In this document: positions 29,397 through 39,300 of the stretch, piece by piece
Position numbering within the stretch: position 1 is the stretch's first letter
Layout of the letters: every line of letters begins with the position of its first letter
DNA from: Pelagomonas calceolata
Lineage: Eukaryota > Sar > Pelagophyceae > Pelagomonadales > Pelagomonadaceae
Assembly: GCA_918797485.1 (NCBI GenBank)
Contig: CAKKNE010000003.1
Span: 4,650,001 to 4,714,000, forward strand
Direction of reading: 5' to 3'
Length of the DNA stretch: 64,000 bases
Translations under genes and position numbers: made by a program
The notes under the pieces: model-generated
Database searches by the model: none
Seen by the model: the letters and a program-made list of their open reading frames with translations, nothing else
What the model was told of the DNA's origin: nothing

Positions 29397-31358
29397 ATGA
29401 AGGACCTGGTGCTATTGCTGTGCTGGCTTTATAGAGGGTGCGCGGATGCTTGTTTCGAGCACGTCGTCGTCGCCGCGGCGCACTACGACCGCACGAACGC
29501 GTCGCTGGCGCTGCGGACGCGATTACTAGACGCGCAGGCCGCGGCGAAGGCCCGTTGGCTGCCCGCCGGCCTCGTCGTGGTCGTGGAGAACGACGTTGTC
29601 GAGCGGAGCCGTATCGAGGTCGAGCGGCGCGGCTTGGCGTACGCCCGCAACGGAGGCTATCCCGGGCACGGCTTCGAGCTGGGTGCCTGGCGCTGGGCAA
29701 TGAGCGAGATCCTACCGCACCGGGACGTGTGCGCGGACGCGGTCGTCTACTTGGTTCAAGATAGCATGGTCATGAACGCGCCACCCCTCGCGCATCCACC
29801 AGCAAACCTCACGGCCACGCGCCTCTTCAGCTTCGACGGGACCAAGGGATTGGCGGGTGTGCCGCGGTCGGAAGACCACTGGGTCCCCGAGGCTGAGACC
29901 GCCTTCGCGCGGGCGGGGTCCGACCCCGCGCTCGCGCGGTCGCGGTCGCGGCGGTTCCCGGGCGCCTTCGGGCCGAACCTCGTCGGCACCTACGCAGCCT
30001 GGCGAGGACTCCTCGAGCGAGGCTTCTTCGACATGCTGGCCGTGCGCTCGAAACTCGACGAACAGCGGTCCGAGCGCATCGTGGGACTCTTCCTCGCGGT
30101 CGTGCTCGGCGACGAGGGGTCCATCGGCGGCGACTACCTCCTCGTCCAGCGCCCGAGCCGAGTTATTCGCGCCAAGCTGCCCTTCGTGAAGACTATGGCA
30201 CACAAGGCGCGATCGCGCGACCAGTTGCATAGATCGTTGATTTCTGCTCCGAAGGGCGGGTTAGACAAGCCTGGGGCCAATCGCCTGCGCTGCCTCGAGG
30301 CCTGGCAGGCGAACGCGTCGCGTCCGACGCTCACGTTCGTCGACGACGAGCGGTCGTGCGGCCTGGGCTGCCGCTTCCTGCGCCTGGCGGCCGCGCTGGT
30401 AGCGGCGCTCGACGCGGGCAGGCGCCTGGCGCTGTCGCCGAGCTCGCGGTGGCACTTCGGGCGCCACGCAGATTACTTCGAGCCGCTGCCCCTGTCCGAT
30501 ATCAGGTTGACGCTGCCCGACCGCCACCCGCACCACATCAACGAGTGGACGGCACCCGACGACGTTCCACATGAAGCGGTCTTCACGCGCGCGTCGCTCG
30601 ACAACTTCTGGCACTTTTATCGGGTACGACGTGGCCGCCGCTGCCGCCACCCCTGCTTGGACGGGTTGGACCAGTGCGAGCAGGCGGCGCTCGCGGCCGT
30701 ATATCTGGCGCGGCCGAACCGACGTTTGACGGAGGCGGCCGCGAACGTATCTATGGAACCACCCTACGCGGCGGTCCACATCCGCCGCGGCGACAAACAA
30801 CGGGAACGCAAAGGCCCCGCGTTGAGTGTATCCGCCTATGCCGATGCTCTGAAACGCTTCCCGGACCTGTCGCGCGTGTGGCTCATGACTGAGGACCCCC
30901 GCGTCGCTGAGGAGAGCCAATCGATGGGCTGGCATTTGACCGAGTTTTCGCGGACCGGGAAGCCCGAGGCGACGACCGAGAACATCGGCGCCGTAGCTCT
31001 GAATTCGCTCGTCAACCTCGAGGTCGCCGTGAACGCCTCCGCCTTCGTCGGCGCCGACGATTCGACCTGGTTCCGCTTCGTGCTCATGCTCGCGATGGGC
31101 CGCTCGGGCCGCAAGCCGCGGGTCAGCTCCCTCGCGAGCGGCTTCTGGACCAAGGGCGGCTTCGGGAACTGCTTCTGGCGGCCCGACGCGTGCGTATCCC
31201 CGGGGGGGTTGTGTAATGTGACGACACAGCTGTCTTCTCTCTGGCTAGTCCTTTTAGTCGTTGCCGCGCAATCAAAGGCCTACTCAGGCCCTACTGCAGC
31301 ACTGGCAGCGGCGGCTTTCCCCACCTTGAAGCTCCGGAAAGCTTCCAGGGACACCTAG
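29397..31358 (+). CDS. Two-part glycosyltransferase, fucosyltransferase-like C-terminal half
   Basis: 653 residues from the ATG at 29397; the GTG upstream is unlikely. MKDLVLLLCWLYRGCADA is a signal peptide or anchor. The first ~270 residues have a DUF3431-like or polysaccharide-enzyme look (VVVVENDVVERSR, NGGYPGHGFELGAWRWAM, VYLVQD), and the second half has AAVHIRRGDKQRE and FVGADDSTWFRFVLMLA, the donor-binding pattern of GT23/GT65-type fucosyltransferases. It also has LTFVDDERSCGLGCRFLRL. Two enzyme modules may be fused. A hydrophobic segment near the C-terminus (SLWLVLLVVAA) may be a second anchor. Divergent from GT11. Confidence 0.65.
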   Translation: MKDLVLLLCWLYRGCADACFEHVVVAAAHYDRTNASLALRTRLLDAQAAAKARWLPAGLVVVVENDVVERSRIEVERRGLAYARNGGYPGHGFELGAWRWAMSEILPHRDVCADAVVYLVQDSMVMNAPPLAHPPANLTATRLFSFDGTKGLAGVPRSEDHWVPEAETAFARAGSDPALARSRSRRFPGAFGPNLVGTYAAWRGLLERGFFDMLAVRSKLDEQRSERIVGLFLAVVLGDEGSIGGDYLLVQRPSRVIRAKLPFVKTMAHKARSRDQLHRSLISAPKGGLDKPGANRLRCLEAWQANASRPTLTFVDDERSCGLGCRFLRLAAALVAALDAGRRLALSPSSRWHFGRHADYFEPLPLSDIRLTLPDRHPHHINEWTAPDDVPHEAVFTRASLDNFWHFYRVRRGRRCRHPCLDGLDQCEQAALAAVYLARPNRRLTEAAANVSMEPPYAAVHIRRGDKQRERKGPALSVSAYADALKRFPDLSRVWLMTEDPRVAEESQSMGWHLTEFSRTGKPEATTENIGAVALNSLVNLEVAVNASAFVGADDSTWFRFVLMLAMGRSGRKPRVSSLASGFWTKGGFGNCFWRPDACVSPGGLCNVTTQLSSLWLVLLVVAAQSKAYSGPTAALAAAAFPTLKLRKASRDT

Positions 31359-31847
31359 CGCACGCGCGGACGCATTCGGCGCGACTGATTTAAACTCGCG
31401 ATAGTTCGTTCGAGGAGTCAACGCCTTTCGCATGGCGCGCATGGCCCGGGGCGCGGGAATCTAGACAACCCCGGTCGGCGTCTGCTTGGGGCTCTTTGTG
31501 CCGACCTCTGCCCCGTACCGTTAAGGGTACGGGGCACACAGACCCTAGTGAGTTTTGCGCCACTAGCATTTTTAAGCTGTTTTGCGCCGCTCGTCACAAC
31601 GCTGTCGCCGCTCGCACTTTCCGCCCGCGTAAAAACGTTTCTCTCGCTCCCCGCGTTCCGTGTCCGTGGGCGTGGGGACGAACGCGAACCTCTAGGCAAG
31701 AGGGCTCCAAGGGGTCACGTAAGTAAGCGCAAAATCAAACTCGCATCGTTTGAGCTAGTTATATAAACCTACTAGATTGCACCTATTTTTGCGCGCGGGG
31801 ACTTGTCGAGCGTCGGGATAGTGACGCGCGGGCGGGGAGATCCTGGA
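31359..31847. other. Intergenic region with repeat R4, copy 2
   Basis: 31674-31745 matches 13155-13240 in reverse complement. CCCCGTACCGTTAAGGGTACGGGG at ~31510-31534 is an imperfect hairpin. No gene is visible. Confidence 0.5.
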
Positions 31848-34406
31848 ATGGCTGCCGAGCCGCCGCCGCGAACGCCTCGCGCGCCGGCGCCCGGCGAGCC
31901 GCCGCTCACGGTGACGGTCGGCCGGGCGGCGCTGCCGTACGGGGTCAGCGTGGGCCGGCTGCACGCCTCCGACGTGCTGCCGCGGCTGCGGTTCAACGCG
32001 GCGCGCGCGGAGCGCGAGGAGGGCCTCGCGTTCGCCGAGGCCTTTGGCGTGGGCGTCTCGCTCCACTTCAAGCTCGGCAAGCTGCTGCTCTCGCTGCTGA
32101 TCGCGGCGGCGGCGCTGCAGCTGCCCATCCTCGTCTACTACGCGCGCCACGGCCGGTTCGCGGACGCGCGGCGCGCGCGCGACGCGCGCGACGAGGTGCG
32201 CTGGCAGGTGAGCGGCGCGCTCCTCGCGCGCTACTCCATGGCGGCCGTCGCGGCGCCGGCGCAGCTCGGGGAGACCGCGGACGCGCGGCGGCGCGACCTG
32301 CTGCTCGTGTCGTGCTTCGCCGCGCTCGCGACGGCGCTCCTCGGCGCGGGCGCGGCGGCGGCGCGCGACTTCGTGCGGCGCGACGCGCGCGCGCTGCGGT
32401 CCCTGAGCCCGGCGCCGGAGCACTACGCCGTGTTCCTGCGCGAGGTGAGCGACGACGCCACGCCTGCCTCGGTCCGCCGCGCCGTCGAGCGGGCGGTCGA
32501 GGACGCGCGCGTGGAGCACGTCGCGGTGCACCGCGAGCTGCGGCCGGCGCTCGAGGCGGCGCTGGCCGTCATCGCGGCCGAGGACGCGCACGCGCGCGCG
32601 CCGTCGCCGCGGCGCGCGGCGCGCGCCGCGGCCGCGCGCCGCCGCCTCGCCGCGCGCGCGCGCGCGCCGCGCGGCCGCGCGATCGCCGCGTTCGTCGTCT
32701 GCGAGTCGCCGCGCCACGCCAGGGCGGCGCACGCGGCGCTCGCGCGGCGCGCGGCGGCGCTCGCGCCCCGGCGGCGGCGCTGCTTCGAGAAGCCGAACCA
32801 GCTCCTGGGCGCGCCGCTGCGGCCGTCGCTCGCGCCCGCGCCGAGCGACGTCATCTGGGAGAACCTGGAGGTGTCCCCGCGCGAGCGGCTCGCGCGGCGC
32901 GTCGCCGTGCGCGTCCTCACGATCGCGGTGATCGCCGCCGGGCTCCTGGTGGTCTACGGCGTGCGGCGGCGGGCCATCCGCGACTTCGACGTGGACGACG
33001 ACTTCGACGCGGCCGCCGCGCCCCCCGCCGGCAACAACGCGACGCAGCCGGACATCCTGCGCAACGCGCGGAACGCGCTGGAGCCGTACCTGACGCACGC
33101 GCCGTCGCGGAAGCGGCACGCCCTCTTCCTGCTCGTCGTCGTCGTCCTGATCAACTCGCTGCTGCGGCTGCTGGTGCGGCGGGGCGCCATGCTCGGCGCG
33201 CACAGCACGCGGACCACGGAGCAGAGCGCCGCGCTGGTGGCCTACTGGGCCGCGGCCACGGCCAACACCATGGGCGTCTACGCGCTCGCGGCGTGGGGCG
33301 GGCGCGCGCGGACGTCCGCCTACGACGGCGCGCGGCTCACGCGGTGGTACGCCGACGTGGGCGTCTACCTGCTGGCCACGCTGCTGTGGGAGGCGCTGGC
33401 GCCGCCCGCGGGCGCGCTCGTGCGGTGCCTCTTCCGCGCGGATGCGCGCCGCGAGCTCGAGCGCGTCCGCGCGTTCTTCGGGCGGCGGCGGACGCTCCGG
33501 GAGTCGGTGACCCGGGAGAACCTCTTCGACGAGCGGCCCGTCTCCGCCGACCAGAACGCGCCCGCGTGGCGCCGCGGCCTCGACCAGTACGTCGTCGCGC
33601 CGCTCGCGCGGTTCGTGGCGGCGCCGCCGTGGGACCCGACGACGCGCGGCGCGGACATGCTGCGCGTCTTCTTCGTCGGCGCGGTGTTCGGGGCGGGGCA
33701 GCCGCTCCTGCCGGTGCTGAGCGCCGCGACGCTCAGCGTGATGCTCGCGCACGACAAGTGGGCGCTGCTGCGCGAGCGGCGGCCGCCGCCGCGGCTCGGC
33801 CCGCACCTCGCGCGCACGGCGGCGCGCCTGATGCCGCTGGCGGCGCCGCTGCACTGCCTGCTGGCCCTGTGGACCTGGAGCGACTCGACCTACACCGGCG
33901 CGGCGCTCTGGATCCACTGCGCCCCGCTGCCCGTCTCGGGCGCGACCTGGCCCCTGTTGCTCGCCCTCGTCGGCTGCGTCGCGGCCGGCGTCGGCCCGTC
34001 CGTGTCGTCGCGGTCCGGGTGCGGGCGGCGGCCCGGCGATCCGCACATCGGCGGGTCGAGCTGGCAGGAACCGCACGTCGAGGTCCCGCGGCGCGACTCG
34101 TTCGAGCGGACCGCGTCGTGGACGGGCTGGGACGTCGAAAACGTCGAGAACGCGGACGACGAGGTCGCGGCGGCGCTGCCGTGGCGGGCCGCGCGGCGCG
34201 GGTGGGACGCCGCGGGCGTCGATTTCGCCTACGACCTGTGGGAGGGCGGCTACCCCGACCTCCTCCGTACGCGGCGGCTCGTGCGGCGGACCGCCGTCCT
34301 GTCGTCGACGGCCGCGTCGAGCGCCGCCGCCGCGCTGGCGCTGCTCGCGCGCGAGAGCCGCACCGGTCCCAGCGGCGGCGGGGATAGTAGTAACACCGTT
34401 CTGTAG
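31848..34406 (+). CDS. OSCA/TMEM63-like (CSC1) mechanosensitive cation channel
   Basis: 852 residues from the ATG at 31848, intronless; the longer frame uses a TTG. Early hydrophobic helices (LLLSLLIAAAALQLPILVYY; LLLVSCFAALATALLGAGAA) precede a cytosolic RRM-like region (YAVFLREVSDDATPASVRRA ... RAIAAFVVCESPRHARAAHA) and the family hallmark DVIWENLEVSPRERLARR. About nine more hydrophobic segments follow, then a hydrophilic tail. OSCA/TMEM63 proteins are dimeric channels opened by membrane tension and pass calcium. They belong to the anoctamin/TMC superfamily. Family call is good; function inferred. Confidence 0.8.
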   Translation: MAAEPPPRTPRAPAPGEPPLTVTVGRAALPYGVSVGRLHASDVLPRLRFNAARAEREEGLAFAEAFGVGVSLHFKLGKLLLSLLIAAAALQLPILVYYARHGRFADARRARDARDEVRWQVSGALLARYSMAAVAAPAQLGETADARRRDLLLVSCFAALATALLGAGAAAARDFVRRDARALRSLSPAPEHYAVFLREVSDDATPASVRRAVERAVEDARVEHVAVHRELRPALEAALAVIAAEDAHARAPSPRRAARAAAARRRLAARARAPRGRAIAAFVVCESPRHARAAHAALARRAAALAPRRRRCFEKPNQLLGAPLRPSLAPAPSDVIWENLEVSPRERLARRVAVRVLTIAVIAAGLLVVYGVRRRAIRDFDVDDDFDAAAAPPAGNNATQPDILRNARNALEPYLTHAPSRKRHALFLLVVVVLINSLLRLLVRRGAMLGAHSTRTTEQSAALVAYWAAATANTMGVYALAAWGGRARTSAYDGARLTRWYADVGVYLLATLLWEALAPPAGALVRCLFRADARRELERVRAFFGRRRTLRESVTRENLFDERPVSADQNAPAWRRGLDQYVVAPLARFVAAPPWDPTTRGADMLRVFFVGAVFGAGQPLLPVLSAATLSVMLAHDKWALLRERRPPPRLGPHLARTAARLMPLAAPLHCLLALWTWSDSTYTGAALWIHCAPLPVSGATWPLLLALVGCVAAGVGPSVSSRSGCGRRPGDPHIGGSSWQEPHVEVPRRDSFERTASWTGWDVENVENADDEVAAALPWRAARRGWDAAGVDFAYDLWEGGYPDLLRTRRLVRRTAVLSSTAASSAAAALALLARESRTGPSGGGDSSNTVL

Positions 34407-34698
34407 TTTCTCCGGGCCGCGCCGCCGCGCGTGTGGACTTGCGTGTGGCGAGGCTAGGCTCCTCGTAAGGATGGATGCACATGAAACTACTACTCATCAA
34501 TACCTGGTGTTTTACTGTCTATAACGAGTGTTTTGAACCCCTGGTTGCCGCGCCCACTTGCCGCGTTCGGAATGCGCCTCTGACGCGCGGCGTTTCTAAA
34601 GGTGTAGAATACCCTGGGTTTTTCGGAGCGCCCCCTCCCTCACGAGCATGACTCTTCCGCACGCGACCGCCCGGGCGTTGGCGTGCCAGTGTGAGCTA

Positions 34699-36216
34699 CT
34701 ACTCTCTGTTACCCTCGAGAAATTCCACGCTCAGCTGGGCGCCGCAGAACCGCTTGAACTTGAGCGCCGCGAGGCAGGCGACGGCGTCGTCGACCAGCGC
34801 AAAGTCCACGACGACGTCGCCGGCCGCCAGGGCGACCCGCTCGACGGCGCCGTACCGCGCGCACTCGGCGTGCACGTCCGCGAGGACCGCGGGGTCGGCG
34901 GCCGCCGCGTCGAGGGCCCGCGCGGCGGCCAGCGCGCCCCGCACGACGACGGACGCCGTCGGCGCGGCCGCGAGCGTCGCCAGCCGCCGCGCCACCTGCG
35001 CGGACGACGACGGCGCGTCGACGACGAAGGCGGTCCAAGACGCGGAGGCGGACGTCCGGCGCGACCGGCGCGGCCGGCGGCGCGGCGCCGAGGGCCGGGT
35101 CGTGCGCCGCTTCAACGGAGGCGCCCCGCGCAAAGTCCGCGACGACGTCGGCCCACGCGCGCCCCGCCGCGGGGGGGTCGGTCCCCGCGTACTTTGACGG
35201 GCGCTTCACGCGGAGGCGCGTCCCGCGGTAGCAAATGCCGGCGCACGCGAGGAGCGCCAGGGCCTCGGCGTCGCTCCGCGCGCCGACGAACGCGTGCCGG
35301 CCCGAGAGGTGCAGCGACGCGAGGGGCTCGCCCGCCGCCGCGGCGCCGCCCGCCTGCCGGAGCGCGAGGCCGAGGAACGCACGCAGCGACGCCTCCGTCG
35401 TCCCGGCGGGCACGTTGTCGATCAGGACCTCGCGAGAGGCCTGCGCGGCCGCGGCGCCGAGGTCGGCGCCGCCGACCTGGAGCTGGGACCGCGTCGCCGC
35501 GTCCAGAGACCTGCGCGCACATCAAGCGGTGAGCCGGGCGCACACACACGAGCATTCTCCATCCAGTCACTTCTCGGCGACGGCGCAGGGCGTGCTGGCT
35601 GAGTCGAGCGGCGCGATACCCGCGCCGGCGCGCCGTCGAGCAGAGCAGACGTCGCGTCGATGGCCGGGGGATCATGATGCAGCCGTGGGCGACGCACCGC
35701 GAAATTTGATTTGCGCTCGGCCAGAGACGCGGCGTCGATGGTCTGCGCGACGCGCGCCCAGCTGCTGGCGACGGTCCGCGGCCCGTCGTACTTCGTCGGG
35801 CGGCCGATCTTGAGCGCGCCGCCCAGGAAGGGCAGGCCCGTCAGGCTCAGGCAGTTGTCCGTCTCCTGGACGCTCCGCAGCTCGACGAACGCGTACGCCG
35901 CGGACACGCGGCACGAGATGACGGGCGCGCCGGGCGCCGTACAAAAGCCCGCGGCGCGCAGCGCCGCGTTGAGGTGGTCCGCGAGCCCGCGCTCGGTTGT
36001 GTTGGCTGGTGTGTTTCCCACGAAGAGCTCCCTCCTACTCTTCGTCGCCGCGTCGGCCGTCAGCGGCACGAGGCCCTCCTGCATGGCCTGCCGCAGCAGC
36101 GCGCTGGGCGGCGGCGGCGCGTCGAAGCGCGACGCGCGGTCGGCGTGCATGAGTTGATATATAGTTCCGACAGCACGAGAGGCGTGTAATTCGGTAGCGT
36201 TAGAGGTATCGACCAT
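34699..36216 (-). CDS. U2AF2: U2AF large subunit (U2AF65)-like splicing factor, three exons
   Basis: Predicted exons 36216-35729, 35510-35066 and 34995-34699 give 409 residues. ASRFDAPPPPSALLRQAM resembles the U2AF35-binding segment of U2AF65 (DVPPPGFEHITPMQYKAM), but the key Trp is not seen. RRM1 starts at RRELFVGNTP, with the ending FVELRSVQETDNCLSLTGLP; RRM2 starts at SREVLIDNVPAGTTEASLRA; the third domain, ADVHAECARYGAVERVALAA ... VEFLEG, fits the UHM that binds SF1 and SF3B1. There is no RS domain. It recognises polypyrimidine tracts at 3' splice sites. Its first intron is introner-like, and a DNA transposon sits directly at its start codon. Confidence 0.8.
34996..35065 (-). other. Second intron of the U2AF65-like gene (70 bp)
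   Basis: Minus strand: starts GTCGCGCC, ends GTCCGCGCAG, followed by GTGGCGCG. Phase 0, joining AAPPAAP with VARRLATLA and switching to the frame with the UHM. The 8 bp repeat 6 of 8, so it could be an eroded introner. Neighbouring positions are possible. Confidence 0.6.
35511..35728 (-). other. Introner-like intron I5 (218 bp) in the U2AF65-like gene
   Basis: Minus strand: starts GTCTCTGG then CCGAGCGCAAATCAA, ends TTGATGTGCGCGCAG, followed by GTCTCTGG. The 8-bp duplication is perfect, and the ends pair as inverted repeats at ~12 of 15. The interior shares CGCCGAGAAGTGA-type and CATCGACGCG blocks with I3. Phase 2; splicing restores DAASLDAATRSQ. Confidence 0.85.
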
Positions 36217-36388
36217 CAAGCCAACGGCTTGCTACGGATGCTGGTAACCTGAAAAAAAAAAAAAGAGGGGGGGGAAAAGGAAAGGTAAGAAAAGAAGGAT
36301 GCTGCCTGTACACCTGGGCGGCAAGCTTTCGTACGACTTTCGATAGCAAAATTCCAATTAATTTCAATTTTTAGCAGCTAACAGAGGC

Positions 36389-39300
36389 TCAAAGGGGAGG
36401 GAGCGTACAGAACGGTCCCGGCCTGCTTTCCGAGACGTGGCGAGGGTCATCAAAAGGGCGCCCGCATTTGCAGGGGTTGGTGCAGTGTTCTCGGCCGCGG
36501 ACGAGGTGGGCGCCCGTGGGCCGGCCGCACCGCAAGCACGTCGTCCGGCCGTCGACTCTTGGAGCAGGCACTGGCCTTGGTGGCGGCGGCATAAAGCCCC
36601 ACGGCGTCGCCGGAGCCGTCGGGAGGGGCCTGTGCGGGAAGAAAAAGCCGGGCGGCGGCGGCGCGCTCGGGAGGGCGCAGCAGAAGGGCACGACGCCGGG
36701 AAACTGGATCGGCTGCCGCTCCGCGGGCGGCGGCGGCGGCACCCGGGTCGGCCCGCCGGGCTCCGCGGGCGGCGCGGTCGTCGCGTCCCGATCCGCGCGC
36801 TGATACCGGTATGCTTCCCGCACATTCTGCTGGTCGGCCGGCGTCAGATCTTGAACTACTTCCACTGGATTATACCGACGGTCATACTCGTCGTAGAGCT
36901 GCTCCATCGTTTTCAACCTAAGCTTAAGATGAGCGTCGCCGGCGAGCTGCTTGTGTACCTCCGTGATAACACGTTCGGTCCACTCCGTCATGAACTTCTG
37001 GTAGGAGCTCGAGCTACTGCGCGTATACTTCTTGTGGAGCTCTTCAAACAGTCTGCGCTCGTCCTCGCCGTCCGGGCCCTCGTTGAACGGCGTCGGCGCC
37101 TTGTCCTTCATGCCCGAGAGCTTCCCTAGGTGGTCAAACGACGTCGTGCGGTTGTTGATGGCCTTATTAACACTCACACGTTTCAAAGAATCGTCGCCGC
37201 CCTGGTCGACGTCCTCGACGATCACGTCAAAGTGCCTCCCGTCGCCTTGATCGTCTACGTGCCACGCGAGGTGGATGGACGGCGCGTCGACGTCCACGGT
37301 TCCGTCGGGAAGAAGCTCCTGGTGGTACGGCACACGGCTCTCGGTTCGTCGGACACGACCATCAGGATGTATGATCGAGATGAAAATAGAAAAGCCGAAC
37401 GCGAGGCCCAACCCCATCAACATCAAGTGGTCGCCCCAGCGACTATTTGGCGCCTTCTCGTTGTGCAAGTCATCCTCATTGGTCATCTCCTCGAACCAGC
37501 GGTCCCACGACCCGTGCCGCGCAGAAGCTTCGTTGTCGAGCGGGGCGCGGTCGGCGTGCACACGACTTTCTCGGTGCGTGCGCATACGTCGTGCCGCTTC
37601 AGTCCGCAGATTTATGATCTCTCGGCGCACCACAAGATCGTTGCCGTCCTTCCAGTCGATTTCAGCAGTAAAAAGGGCTGGCCTTATACGTGAGGCTGCA
37701 GCCGCAAACGCCCGGTAGAGGCACCTGCCGTCGCCACGCACGGTCTGGACGAAGGATTGCGGCTGGGGCACGTCCGGGGGCGCGTCGTCCTCGGGGCTGA
37801 CTGGCGTGGGGTCGTCATTCAAGTTCAGACGCGACAAGTCGACGATGTTCTGGCACTCCATTCCAAACTTTTCGTCCCCTCGGCCACGCTCATTAATGTT
37901 GAGCTTTGGGAAGGGGAGGTCGTCGGTCTCGAGGCCGAAGGATGCGGCGATACTATTGATCACCGCTAGCGTCTCGTGGTGGTACGTGTGGTAGTCCACG
38001 TCGCCGAGCTTGTCGATGCCGCGGTCGATGTTCCAGCGGTAGATGAAGGACCCGACGGCGTGTTCCGCCCGGACAGTACCACAGGTCGTCGAGCCGATCG
38101 CTGCCCGAAGTAGGCGATGCATCGCTTCCGACTGCGAAGAACCACGGGAAGTAAAGTAGAGCGGCGGCGCAGGCCGACCAGGTCGCCTCGATCGTGAAGC
38201 CTTCGCTGGCCGCGACGTGTAGAGGCGCGCTCCGGGCGGGTCCGACAGGCATCCCTGGCATGCAGCCCTAGGCGTCGTGCCAGGCGTCGGGCACGCGGCA
38301 TTTAGATGGACCCTGCACACATGCTTCATCTGCTTCTTTTTGACCGAAGCAAATTTTTTCGGGTTGAAGAACAGAGGCCTATCAGCCACGGCGGCCATCT
38401 CCGCGTCGGTCTCGTTACCCTGAATCTCGTTTTGCGCCGCGGCCGCGAGGATTGCGGTGTCTCGCTTCACGAAGACGTTCAGGACGTTCTCGATATTCTC
38501 ACGAAGTTGTTTCGGCGGCGGCACCACGCGGCGGCACATGCCGTAGATCTCCCCGCGTTTCTTCTTCGGGTAGTAATCCGTAAGTAAGGCGACGTCATTG
38601 GGGTCTGGTACAAGCACGGCGTCGCGTAGCATCGCCCGGAACTGCCAGCGGAGCTTGTGGGTCGATGGTATCGAGATGGCCTCGTCCCAGCGAGCAAACC
38701 AGTGGAACGGGTCCAACAAAATAGGCACGTCGGGGAACACGCGGTTGAATGCTGTTCGCCGAGAACAGCAGTTGTCGATGTAGATTGCACTGGGCATGTA
38801 GTCGTCGCCGTGCATCTTTTTAAGGCGTGCCAGAAGTGCCGCGAAGTGCGGCTCGGTCTCCTCAAAAGCGTCCTCGCGATGGTGAAATCCATACCACATG
38901 ACCTGTGTAGACCGACGGCGTCGACGCCGCGTCGATGGCGTCGATGGAGTGGACGTCTGATTCGACGCTGTAGTAGCACCTGGCCCGCCTCGTTTACGAC
39001 AGAAGCGAACCCTCCAAAAGGCTTAAACAGCATGCCCGAGTCCGGGTGGTAGCACACGATTTTCTCGGCGATCTTGTAGGTGAAATCTGTCTTAAGTACC
39101 TGGCCAGACAGACCGGCGAGTTGGGTAGTGACAAACTCGCGTCGGTCAGACCACATCCCTGCAGCAATATCATCAACGATGTCTCGGCCCACAAATACGC
39201 CGTTCCACCCATTTTTATCGTCGAAGTCCAGGAAAGGAGGCGGGACGTAGCGAACAGTTCCGTTCTCAGCGTTCTGCGCAGCTTCGCGTTCTTCCATCGC

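Noticed and set aside
31755-34076. Minus-strand open frame of 773 codons over the OSCA-like gene
   Set aside because: Very Arg/Ala-rich with no domain; a mirror of high-GC third positions in the plus-strand gene.
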